From the NCBI GenBank assembly GCA_021464525.1, contig JADRCO010000254.1, positions 1 to 40,809 of the forward strand: DNA of 40,809 bases. The letters run 5' to 3'. The notes under the pieces were generated by a model that was not told the origin of the DNA, ran no database searches, and worked only from the letters and a program-made list of their open reading frames with translations. The position numbers were made by a program, and so were the translations under genes. Origin of the DNA: Rhizophagus sp. LPA8_4_AMF. Taxonomy: Eukaryota; Glomeromycota; Glomeromycetes; Glomerales; Glomeraceae. This document shows, one piece after another, positions 10,941-21,900 of this stretch. Within the stretch, counting starts at the first letter, position 1. Every line of letters begins with the position of its first letter.

Positions 10941-11645
10941 CCTGTACCCCGGGTATACGAATTTATCCTGTTCCCCTTTTTCTTGAATATGATTGGCTTA
11001 AAATTGTAGTCACAAATCTTGTGTAACTTTATCTTGAAATTTCGTGAAATAAAAATTTAATTTAAATGCAAGAAAGAAAAATTCTTTAACACTTGATATG
11101 TTATATTCCAGGTCTTTTCAATTTATAATTTTATTACCGGTAAATTTTACTACTGTAGTAAATAAACAAATATTCATAAGACTCATATGTACATGGTAAA
11201 TTAATATATGAATACTTTATGTCCATCAAACAACTTTGGTTAAATAAACCTGATTTTTTGAATAAATAAAGTATCTGCATAGAATATAATATAAAGGAAT
11301 AAGTATGACTTTAGTAATATTCAAACCAACTTGATGAAAATTAATATTCATACCTTTACTTAACCTTTTTTAAGAATGCGTTTGCTTTGAATAAGCTGTT
11401 GTAATTATACTATAAAGCTAAAAAAATAAACGCGGTACAGTAATTTTTATGGCAAAAAAACTCTTATAAACCTCAAGTATTAAAAATAGTTTAATAAAAA
11501 TTAATAATTATATTACTTCATACATTTATACCTGTCAGAAATTTTACTTAAAAGGAAAGAGAAAGAAAGAAATTATTGAAGTAAACAAACAAACCAGTGT
11601 GACCTAAGAGGGGCAGAATAAGTAGTGTATACCCCTGGGAACAGG
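10941..11645. mobile_element. TTAA-flanked inverted-repeat element (piggyBac-like, non-autonomous)
   Basis: The left terminus is CCTGTACCCCGGGTATAC. The reverse complement of the right terminus is CCTGTTCCCAGGGGTATAC. They match with two substitutions and a one-base gap, and weaker similarity continues to about 45 bp (TTATCCTG/TTATTCTG, then a CCCCT-type run). TTAA flanks both ends exactly (10937-10940 and 11646-11649), as piggyBac-type insertion leaves. The 705-bp body is AT-rich with no protein frame. Two ends, target duplication and lack of a transposase point to a MITE. The superfamily is inferred from TTAA and the CC start. Confidence 0.65.
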
Positions 11646-11649
11646 TTAA

Positions 11650-12911
11650 GATTCGTTATTTGTTACCTGCACGTAAGATGGCATGTGATTTAAAACAAGA
11701 AGTTTTAAAATCTTAAAATCAGATTTTTATTGATTTAAAACGTTTTTTTTTTGTTTTAAACATTTGTTATTAAAACAAACTTTTTTGTATTTTTAAGCAA
11801 CTTTTCGTATTATGAGTTATCTTTTTGCAGCTTTCTATCAAAATTTAAGAATTCCAAAGAAGAATAGTGAAGTGGCATATAGCCATATACTACTTACTTA
11901 AATAATGTTTTGTTAATATTTTTTTGCATTTTTTTGCAGATTTACCTTTGGATTCTTGTTATTAATACACGTTGAAACTTTAGATTAGAAATATACACTC
12001 CCACGCAAAAAATTTAGGACCATCTTAATTTTGATTATATTAAATAAAGTTTTATTATTATTGATACTTGGTTTGAAAGTGATGAAAACTAATAAATTTT
12101 ATTAAAATAACAGAAATTAAATAATTTTATTGGAAATATAATAAATGCTTAATAATTAGAAAATATTAGCGAAGATAATGACGAATAAAGTGCTTAAAAA
12201 TTTATAAATTAAAATTTATTGTAAATTTGTATTACGTAGTAAAGACTAATATCCCGAAATGTTCCATTGTATTGCATCAGATATCATTAATTCTATCCGC
12301 GTGTTCAGCATGCCTATATATTAGTAATAATACCAATTTTATTGCTATTTTTAATAAATTAATGGTTGCTCCGATTTATTTACCCATGTCAATAATATAA
12401 AAAGAATGGAATTTTGTATCCGAGGATTTTGTTTTATAATATAATGAAGGCCAATTTTAGATTTTACAGGTATAATCTAAATAAAAAAGTAAAAGAAAAT
12501 TGTAAACTGTAATATACGCTCAGCAAATTCCACTGGTCATATTGCTTATTGCAAATACAACAGTTACTCGGCACTTTGTGCCGAGTAACTATTAAGTGTG
12601 CAATCCTCCGTACAGCACATTGAAAAAAGAGTTTTATGATTCGATTAATAAAGAAAAAACAAAGCTTAAAATTTAATTTTATTATACGAAATTAACATAG
12701 CTTGAAGTGAATTTATATACATTATTATATACAATTATTGTTCTCACTTTTGAATAAAATAATGTCCTTGCTTCTTTATACATATCACCCTTCAAGAACC
12801 ACGTGATCTTAGCGCAATCCTTTATCTTCTTTATATTCGGAAGTATCATCTAATCTTTTTATTTTCATTTTAAAAAAATATATATATATATTAACTTGCT
12901 ATTTCCAACAC
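11650..12911. other. Gene-free AT-rich stretch
   Basis: No gene is supported. At 11690-11715 there is a foldback built of GATTTAAAAC and GTTTTAAAATC, followed by several related TTTAAAA words to 11775. A perfect hairpin at 12562-12590 is listed separately. Confidence 0.4.
12562..12590. repeat. Perfect 13-bp hairpin
   Basis: AGTTACTCGGCAC and GTGCCGAGTAACT are exact reverse complements separated by only TTT. The stem is GC-richer than its surroundings. It could be a transcription terminator-like structure for either flank, a protein-binding palindrome, or the two fused ends of a deleted inverted-repeat element. Nothing in the window decides between these. Confidence 0.8.
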
Positions 12912-13841
12912 TTATTCCTCTATATCCATAAAATCTACTTCAAAATCAATAAGATCCTCGGATTCATCGTTTACTTTAGAAGAAACAATAAGATTTAATT
13001 CTTTGTGTTCAACGTTATTTGTTTGAACATGAGGTGCAGCAGCCATATATTCTTCAAGCTCTTTATCGAGATCATTTGCATCTACAACAATCTTTCTTTT
13101 CCTTGAAGAAAACGTTTCAACTTTCTTTGTTGCGGAATTAGGCGGAGCAATATTTTTTTCTCCTTGCATTTCATTTTTTTCCTCAATTTCTTCTTTTGCA
13201 TTGGAAAGAATACCATGTTTCTCATGAATGACAGGAAGTTTGAAATTGAGAATATTCGATTTTGATCGAGTTTTCCTGGGTTTCTTTTTCTTTCTTTTAT
13301 TAATTGGTTTTTGATTCCGCATAAATACCCTTTTATTTGGAATACGATTAACAGTGGCCTTGCCTTGATCCAAAGACACTGTTTGTGCAACGGCACCGAT
13401 TCGACTAAAGACAGATTGACCTTCTGTTTATTAAATATTATTATCAATTGATTATGTTAATACAAATTCGATACTAAAATGATTTTTTTTAATAACATAG
13501 AAGAGAACTACCAGATATTCTTGATATTTGAGGATTATTCCCGACTGTAGAGTTGGTTCGTCTTGTCTTTTTAACTGTCGTTAATGTTCCTCTATTTGAT
13601 TTTCGATAAACAAATCGATTTAACGACGGATTTTTAGTAGTAATACGTTTTTGCATCTTAATTAAGGAGAACCTATAATTTTTTTTAAAAAGTCATATCT
13701 AATCAATATCGAGAAAAAAATGGACTATTTTTTTTTTTTTTTTTAAATGTAAACCCACCTATCACTAAGCGACATGGATTCTGTCCCTTGTTTTGAATGT
13801 CGATAACTGTATGGTTGGCGTTGCACGATTTTCTTCTCCAT
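12912..13841 (-). CDS. CHTOP/FOP-like mRNA-export adaptor, 251 aa, 3 exons
   Basis: Exons are 13841-13759, 13672-13512 and 13423-12912, with GT-AG introns, and the frame is open throughout. Three features match the order in animal CHTOP (friend of PRMT1). MSLSDRFSLIK at residues 23-33 resembles CHTOP MSLNERF. SVFSRIGAVAQ, just before residue 96, resembles the RLGRPIGALA segment. NDLDKELEEYM at 198-208 resembles the C-terminal LDAELDAYM motif, which in ALYREF-type proteins binds the DEAD-box helicase UAP56/DDX39B. A basic stretch (NKRKKKKPRKTRSKS, about 123-137) suggests nuclear location. The tail after the motif is acidic. The central RGG-rich methylation region of animal CHTOP is absent, so regulation by arginine methylation is doubtful. 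The role would be coupling spliced mRNA to TREX and export. This is inferred from short motifs and is moderately sure. Confidence 0.7.
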
Positions 13842-15028
13842 AATAAGGAATAATTGAGGAAAAAGTTCTTTTTAGAAAAATTGCTCTGATAAAAATAAAT
13901 TTTATCAAAAATCCGAGAAATAATCTTATTACTGATAAAAAATAATCACTTGATTCGATGACAAATCAATCATATTAACATACGTGGATTATTATAAATA
14001 ATGTATATAAAAGTCGTCACAGTCAGTACAAATGTCATTTGAAATTAATTTTTTCACATTTCAACTCATTTTATATTCACTAAACTTTTTTAATATTAAA
14101 TCAAATCACCACAGAGACGCATTTTTAGTGGGTGTCAATTAGTGTTTGTTGCCGTAAATAGTTGTAAGTCTAAAAATCAAGTAATTATAATGGTAAATCA
14201 GAATTAGCTAACCACAATAGCGTAGTATTATTTACAACCAATTTACAACTTATGTTTATAATATTATAGGTTGTAATTCGAAACATAGTAATTGTTACGG
14301 CAACCAACCTTAGTGTCAATCATCAAGTTTCTTTAATAGGTCATTTATAGATATCAATTTGTCAAAAAAGTAAGCGTTCAAAGTAATATATTTTTTTAAA
14401 TGGCACGAGCTGACTGCAAGTTCCTTTATTAGAGGAGCCGGAAATTTTAGAATATCCACTGCAATGTATTAATACCGCTTTTTTTTAACTGTTAAGTTAT
14501 GAAATTTACATAGATATTAATTGTGTATGTATTACGGTAATTGCTTATTAAACGATATCAATCACAAATTTCCTTTACGACTTTCTAAATAGAGGATAAA
14601 ACATGCTTGTAATCCTAAAGTAAATTAAAATAAATAATATTACTTATTAATTTTATTTTCTATAATTGTTAGATAATAATTTTTTCTTCAATTATAGATG
14701 TTGCTTTTATTAGATTCAAATTCATTGCTGAAATTTATTTTCGTGTATTAATGTTTAATAGTAGTGGTAAAATCATAATAATTAAGACGGCAAAAGAATT
14801 TTATATTTGGTAATTTTTAAGAAATATAGCAGAATACAAGAACATCTTGAGTATAAAGGTTATTGCAAGTTCTTTTATATCTTGATAGAATTATTTATGT
14901 AATTATACGTTTTAGAAATCTATTTACAAACTAGCAATTTAATAGATAAAAGGTTTAATAATGTGAATGCAACTCTATTCTGAAAACATCAATTATTGTT
15001 TTAATGGAAAGCATATACCAACTAAAAA
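13842..15028. other. Intergenic stretch between the adaptor and ALDH genes
   Basis: This contains the promoter of the export-adaptor gene and the 3' flank of the ALDH gene. The only structure seen is the inverted-repeat element at 14145-14309. The rest is unstructured AT-rich DNA. Confidence 0.4.
14145..14309. mobile_element. Short inverted-repeat element with a 6-7 bp flanking duplication
   Basis: GTTGCCGTAA at 14148-14157 is repeated inverted as TTACGGCAAC at 14295-14304, close to the two ends. Flanking copies of TTAGTG(T) lie at 14139-14144 and 14310-14315. Inside, GTTGTAA and TTACAAC words form further palindromes. At about 165 bp with no coding frame it fits a MITE. The exact ends are uncertain because the last 3-5 bases differ between sides, and no superfamily can be assigned. 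Confidence 0.45.
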
Positions 15029-17279
15029 TTAATTTGCCAAACAAATAGATTTCTGTTCTGTGAAAAAATTCATACTATATTCACCACCTTCTCTTCCAAT
15101 GCCTAATTGAAAAAGGTGAATTACTTAAGTACGAAATTAATTATATCTCGTGATATCCATGAATTAAAATACGTACCACTTTGTTTTACTCCTCCGAAGG
15201 GTACTCTTAAATCTCTAACCATCCAACAATTAACCCACATATATCCAACTTGAATAGATTCTGCAACTCTACGCGCACGCTTTCCATTTTCACTCCAGAC
15301 TGAACAACTTAGGCCGTACTGATTATTATTGGCTAAATCGATTGCTTCCTCTTCAGTTTCAAATGGATGTACAGTAACAACCTAAGGTACAATATAAATC
15401 CTTTTTTTTTAATCCTAACAATTTATTAAAATATTTTACAAACCAAATTTTAAGCTTACTGGCCCAAAAATTTCTTCCTGTGCAACTCTACAAGATGGCT
15501 TGATGCTAAATAACAAAAAATCCGTAAGTTTTTAATTTTACTTTGATTTTCATATCCGTTTACTCACTTTGTTATTACAGTAGGTTCAACAAAGTACCCA
15601 TCGCTAAATTCTCCATCAAGTTGTTTCCTTTTCCCTCCGCATTCAATTACACCACCTTCTTGCTTCGCTAATTCAATATATCCAAGGACCTTTTCCATAT
15701 GTTGTTTGCTAATCAATGCACCAACTTTGGTTTTAGGATCTTTTGGATCCCCAACAACTAATTGACGTGCTTTTGGAACAAAAGATTCTATAAACTTTTT
15801 ATAAATTGATTTTTGAACAAATATTCGTGATCCACATAAACATATCTATAAAATTTAGAAGTATTAATTATCAAGATAATCTTTTAAACTTGTGAATGAT
15901 ATAATCATTACCTCTCCTTGATTAGAAAATGCGGCTCTTATGCTTGTGTCAACTGCTTTTCCAAAATCGCAATCTTCAAATATTATATTAGCATTCTTTC
16001 CACCTATAAATAAATACATATATATATATTTTTTTAAGAAAAAAAATGATTCATATGTTTTGCAGCTAAAACGTATTTTACAAAATAAATACCTAGTTCC
16101 AAAGAAACCTTTTTGAATAATGGTGCACAAGTTTCATTCAATTTTTTCCCTGTTACTGTCCCTGAATTATGATAAATATTATTATCTTATCTAAAGTGAT
16201 TAACACAATTGAGTAATTCAATTACCGCCAGTGAAGGAAATCAACGGTACTTTAGGATGAGACACAAGCGCCTGTCCGGCCTTTGGCCCTGATAAATGTA
16301 ATTTATGGTTATTAAATCAGACTTTACAAAATTAATTGAATGTTAACATTCAATTAACGCTTACCTTTGCCAAATACTATGTTGACTACACCCTCAGGCA
16401 AACCAGCTTGTTTGAAAATATCACAAAGCACTTTGAAGCAAATAATAAAATATCATAACATAAATTAAATAAAATCAAATAAAAAATTTCATAATTTAAT
16501 TTCTTACTGTATGCGGTCACACTAGTAAATTCACTAGGTTTGGCTACACAGGTGCAACCAGCTACAAAAGAAAATAATTTAAAATAATAAATAAGGCGAA
16601 GCAAAATAAAACATAAAAACAATCAAATAATATTCATCACCTGCAATACAAGGAGCAATTTTCCAAGTTAAAAGATACAAAGGTCTACAAATAACAAAAA
16701 TATTTTATTAACAAGCATATACAAGATACATAATTAAATGTAGATAGTACTTACAAATTCCACTATTAACAAAGACCATTAAAAACAGATAAGTATGCTT
16801 TTAAAAGGAATTGTTTTACGAGTTTAAATCAAACCTACCGGGGAAATTAACCCAGCAACACCTAAAGGAGATCTTTGAACATAATTCAAATATCCATTAT
16901 CCATAACAGTAGCTTTTTCTTCCATATGTAAGATATGTCCAGCAAAATATCTAAAATTATATATTGACCTAGGAATATCGACATTCTTTGCAAATTCCAA
17001 AGTTTTTCCTTGATCTTTAGATTCTGCCATAGCGAATTCATCCAATTTTGATTCAAGAATATCAGCTATTCTGTACATTATTTGAGCTCTTGTTGAACAT
17101 GGCGTCTTTGACCATGTGTGAAAAGCTTTTTGGGCTGCTTCGACCGCCAAATTAATTTCATGTTCTGAAGAGTCTGGAATTTGGGCATAAACTTTTCCTA
17201 TTGAAGGATCATAACTATCGATATAATTTTCTTCGAGAGAAGCAAATTCTCCACCAATAAAATTAGATAATTTTAACAT
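15029..17279 (-). CDS. Aldehyde dehydrogenase, ALDH8A1 type (2-aminomuconate semialdehyde dehydrogenase-like), 479 aa, 12 exons
   Basis: Exons are 17279-16839, 16762-16755 (8 nt), 16684-16641, 16561-16508, 16430-16365, 16288-16226, 16161-16093, 16003-15912, 15845-15568, 15505-15460, 15381-15177 and 15102-15029. The frame is open throughout and all introns are GT-AG. It resembles ALDH8A1 along its length (487 aa in man), for example FIGGEF at the start, SYDPSIGKVYAQIP, KDQGKTLEFA and DIPRS. Catalytic features are present: oxyanion Asn149 in WNLP (encoded by the micro-exon), the KPSE NAD-binding loop, FTGG, Glu247 in SLELGGK, Cys281 in NQGEICLCGSR, EEIFGP and PFGGVKQSGIGREGG. It should oxidise an aldehyde to an acid with NAD+, in animals within the kynurenine route of tryptophan breakdown. 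It is probably cytosolic, with no targeting peptide. The substrate in this fungus is inferred. It lies head-to-head with the SRAP gene. Confidence 0.92.
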
Positions 17280-17435
17280 TGAGCGTCAAAGTCAAAAGAA
17301 TTTAGATTAAGGTTTGAGGATCTGATTTAATGTAATTTGTCGATCTGAGAAACTCATTACTAATCCAAATTTATTTATTAATAAATTTCAAGGTTTTTCT
17401 TTTTTCGAAATGTTTTGTCTTTGAAAAAAGCAAAA
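17280..17435. promoter_or_regulatory. Shared divergent promoter of the ALDH and SRAP genes
   Basis: Only 156 bp separate the ALDH start codon (minus) from the SRAP start codon (plus), so both 5' UTRs and core promoters must lie here. I see no clear TATA box or strong palindrome. CGAAA and CAAATTTATTTATTAATAAA-type words occur, but none is assignable to a factor. Co-regulation is an inference from spacing. Confidence 0.6.
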
Positions 17436-18905
17436 ATGTGTGGAAGATATATTTTATATTCAGTAAGTCCTTTTTTTTTTTAAGAAGTTCAAAATAGTTA
17501 TAACAATTCTAATAAAATGATATAGAGACCGGATCCGTTGCAGCAATCTCTCGAAAAATCAAATCTAAAGTTCACCAAGTGGATTGATAAAGAAAAGTAT
17601 CGGTCTTCGTAAGTCATTATCATTTGATTTATGATTCTCTATTTTTAGTCAATTTTTGATAACATTTTCTAAATTTGAAGAAATTCAAATAAATTTAAAT
17701 AGATACAATGTTGCTCCTTGTCATTTTCAACCTGTTGTTCGCGTCGATTATGATTCACGTGAGACAATTCTTCATACAATGGTATTTATTTTATTGTTAG
17801 TCTTTTTTGTTTTTAAAAAAAGTTTAATTCAAAAAAATAAATAATCTAGAGATGGGGATTAATCCCTTCTTGGACAAAGACAAAACCTGAATTTTCTAAG
17901 CTGATTATCAATTGTCGTGATGACTCCTTAACAGATAAAAAAGCCGTATTTAATTCTATGAAGAATAGAAAACGTTGTATTGTAATTGCTGATGGGTATT
18001 ACATTTGTTATATATCTTATAGTAATGTGAAATATTTTTTTTTTTTGCTTTAAGTATATTAATTTTGATTTTGTCTAGATTTTATGAATGGCTAAAAAAA
18101 GGAAAACAAAGGATTCCTTATTTTATCAAAAGAAAGGATGGAAATTTATTTTTATTTGCTGGGCTATATGATTCTGTAAAGTTTGAAGGTAAAAAAAAAA
18201 AAATAATAATTTTTTTTATATCAACCTTTTATCAAATTATACTTAATTTAATTCATTATTATTTTAAACATTATAACAGATGAAGAGACCACACTTTATA
18301 CTTATACTATCATTACTACGACATCAGCATCAACTTCGATTGAATTTTTACATGATAGAATGCCAGTAGTTTTAGAAAATGGCTCGGAAGAGTTGTCTAC
18401 ATGGTTAGATCCTCGAACTCCTTGGAATCCTGAATTGGCTAGGCTTTTAAAACCATTTACAGGTGAACTAGAATTGTAAGTGCCGAATCAATATATTGAT
18501 TATGTTTAACATTATTATGCGAATTAAATCAATAACATTGTCTTTATTATTAGTTTCCCTGTCTCTGATGATGTCGGAAAAGTTAGCAATAATTCTCCAG
18601 ATTTAATTATTCCTCTTGATACAATAAGATCAAAGAATAGTATTGCCAACTTTTTCAAAAAGAAACAAGAGACAAATGAAGATGAGAACGATGGGTCAAT
18701 TATTCCGGCAAAACGTTCTTCTCATACATCAGATGATGAAACAACTAATAATAAGGAAGAGTCCTTATCAACACCATCATCACCTACAAGGGCACTTAAA
18801 AAGTCATTAAATTCCACACCAAAGAAACAAACATCTAAGAAAAAGAAAGTAGATAATGTTAAAGAATCTGAAAAAATTACAAATTATTTTCCCAATTCTC
18901 CTTAA
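17436..18905 (+). CDS. SRAP-domain abasic-site shield protein (HMCES/YedK type), 330 aa, 7 exons
   Basis: Exons are 17436-17462, 17526-17608, 17703-17781, 17850-17995, 18079-18188, 18280-18475 and 18554-18905. The frame is continuous with GT-AG introns. The start gives MCGRY, and Met removal exposes catalytic Cys2, which in this family forms a thiazolidine crosslink with abasic sites in single-stranded DNA. The other conserved residues are present: NVAP, MRWGLIPSW, Asn84 in IINCRDDS, Glu115 in DGFYEW and His173 in FLHDRMPV. Family knowledge says it protects abasic sites from cleavage at replication forks. The tail from about residue 216 is disordered, lysine- and serine-rich. It carries two PCNA-binding-like motifs: KNSIANFF at 241-248 and SEKITNYF at 319-326, four residues before the end. 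Both lack the usual Gln. Location is presumably the nucleus. Confidence 0.93.
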
Positions 18906-21900
18906 CTCACCATATAATGATATTTTTAACACAAAAGAAATTTATTACAGTTTAGTGAAGTTAATAATAGTATGTTATATTGAAATTTGTTATATACAAG
19001 GATCAAATAAAGTAAATAACGAAAAAAATTTTTTTAAAAAACAATGGAAAGTTGCAAATGCTCCAGTTTCATCCCTAAGGAGGGTTCTTAGATGCTGAGT
19101 CGACCCAGTCCCAAATTGTATTCCCGCTTGAATTCCCGCTTGAATTCATATTGACGGGAATTCCATCAACAACTAATCTTGAATGGTGTTCGTTGGTTCG
19201 CCTCAGACCTTGAATGAACAGATTTTTGATGGTAAATTAACTGGAATAAAAATCAAAGTATTCAATCAATTAGGATTTCAAGCTCACGCTGGAAAGTATC
19301 ATTAGGAATATGTGAATATAGATTTGAGTTATTTAAGTTAACATAGGATCCTATAAGCAAATTATTTTCAATAGTATTGATATTTTCAGTAGTATTGAAC
19401 ACGTGACCGTGAAAATTGACTCGTGAAACTGAAAACGTTACGCGCTCAACTCGGATAACAAAGCTTTCTCGCGTTCTCGAACTCTTATTTGAAAAGGAAA
19501 CGCTCTTTTTTTCAAATTTCGATAAAGAGCAAATTTCGTTGACGTTGAAATTTCTTCAGGAAGAAGAGTATACAGTCTCAGGGCAGAATTAGACTGATTC
19601 AAGCGAGCGAAAGCCAACGCTGTATTTGCAAGAAAAATGAACATTATAGACCAAATTTAAGTAACATACCTAAGTAGAATTGAAAAGAAAACTCATTATC
19701 ATTATGCCACATTTAGCTAATATATGGTTTAAGAATGCCAACTTGAACATATCTGTGACTGTCATGGATATTTATTAATTGTCTCTTTGTGGTGGTTTGT
19801 ATATGCGGAAAGATAGTGTTTATAAGTTTCGGTAGTCGTTTAAATGGGGAGATAGAAATTGTATATAATTTTTCGATCAATATTTGACAATTTTACGATT
19901 ATTTTGTATAAAGATATACAAAAATTTTCATGAAAAGCAAATATTGGTTAGTTGATCGTTGTATTCAAAATACATTTACTTCTTTACCTACTTGATCTCT
20001 ATCACTTCTTTTATCTCCGCTACTTTCTTCATTGATGGCATTATCTTTCAATTCTTGATTGAAATATTTCCTCCAATGCATCAAATAACTAAAATCTTCT
20101 ATTAATTAGGATGGTATCCGAAAACTCAGAAAGGAATTTTGAAAGAGAGTTGGTAGTTTGTAGACAAATACATCTATAGAGAAAATAGATTATTTTTACC
20201 CTGTATCAAAAAAACTCAAATGTTGCCTATTTCATTAATAGGTATATTTGAATGCACAATTCAAAGTCATCTTTAGCACAACTTGATTAGAGTGCTGCAA
20301 TTATTGTAGTTAAAAGCTACATATGAGAGAAAGAATAATTTTTGGAAAATGGCTAGGCTTTCTCATATTTGCAAAAAAAAAGAAAATAAATGATATGAAT
20401 TTAGATGTAATTATTAGTCTATTATTTTATGAAACAGTTTGGATGGATATGTAGAGTTTCAATTATATAATTGATTTCCAATACAGCCCGTAGTTAATTG
20501 TTTTGGAACATTTTTATATCAGTCGAAAAATGCAAATTCATTTTAATTTTTTTAAAAGACATTTAATTATTCATCAAAGTTCAAGTTTAAATGATGGTCA
20601 TTTACGGCCTCTTGTACCAACATCGCTTATTGGATTAAACACTATAGACAGTTCATAAATTAATTGAAAACACAGGTGGAAAGATACGAAAATGCCAAAA
20701 CTATAATTATGTATAAGTAAGTTTTAGTTTTATTAATTATAAAGATGTATATTTCTTTTTAACTTACCATTTTGCTTATTCTAGATTTCACACTGCAATA
20801 ATACATGCATTTTGAATTGACCTTGAACTAAATACTGTAAACAATGTAATTTAGTAATGCAGAAAAAACCTAATGTTAAAATAACGCCCGGAATTTCTAA
20901 TTTATTGGGAACGGCCTGTTAAGCGTACATTCTACATATTGATTCTTGGGCTCAATTTTCGTAATTCTGATTTAACCAAGAAAGAGAAGGATATTCAATG
21001 GTAAATAGAGAATTTAGACACCATCAACTGTTTTATACTAATACAGGGATCTTTTTAACACTTAGAATGCAATTACATTACGTGTAACGCAATTTTTTCA
21101 TACCCGGCATATCAAAATCAAAATCAACTTTGTATAACTAAAATGAGGAGTTTAAGATCTGAAAAACATTATTCAGCCCATGAAATACTGAAGATTAAGG
21201 TTTGGACGGACTAAGGTTTGGAAGTTTTGATGGATAAGTTTTTCATAATATATTGAGTTAATGATTATATAAATAGTATTTTAGCTTATGCAAAATGAAA
21301 ACAAATATACAGTATATTCAATGGCATTCAATCGGAGGGTATCGTCTTCCGAACCCTGACTTGAAGTCAGAGGTTTAGAGAACCAAAATTCTCCAGAAAA
21401 AATAAAGTTGATATAATTATAAGTGGAGGTTGAAGAATATTGATTGAAATTCCTGAATTCTTGAAAAATTTTGGGTTGTATAGTAAAAATTTAAAAGAAA
21501 TTTGTAAAATTAACGCATAATAAATGTAAGATCATCTAAGGCATATATTAATGGTATTGATTTTATGATTTATTTACTGACTCACTGTAGTACATGCTAT
21601 CCCGTTTAAAATTCGAATTTACTTATAAATTTTACACCAAATGGTATTAATTAATTATGTGATGGAAAAAAGAAAAAATTGGCAAGAGAAAAATCGATCC
21701 AATTTCATAACGCGAGATAAATATATTTGCCGCATAACTGCGCCTTTGTGACCTCAGTTCAGAGTCCGCTCGTAATTTCGTGTCCAGAAAATAGGAAGGT
21801 TAGATATAGTACATATTACCGGAAAAAGAGACCAAATTGAAAACATACTGATCACTGGACCAATGGATACAATTCAAACATTTGGTCCTGTTACTCTAAT

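Noticed and set aside
13082-13447. 121-codon minus-strand frame over the export-adaptor gene
   Set aside because: It is an alternative frame of the third exon and the preceding intron. The spliced 251-aa product explains the locus fully.
16386-16622. 78-codon minus-strand frame inside the ALDH gene
   Set aside because: It reads through two introns. The spliced ALDH exons 4 and 5 account for the coding part.
17656-17844. 62-codon plus-strand frame starting upstream of SRAP exon 3
   Set aside because: It is intron 2, exon 3 and intron 3 read through. Only the exon portion (YNVAPCHFQ to ILHTM) is genuine.
18856-19098. 80-codon plus-strand frame after the SRAP gene
   Set aside because: It overlaps the SRAP last exon in another frame and continues into the 3' flank. 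No recognisable content.
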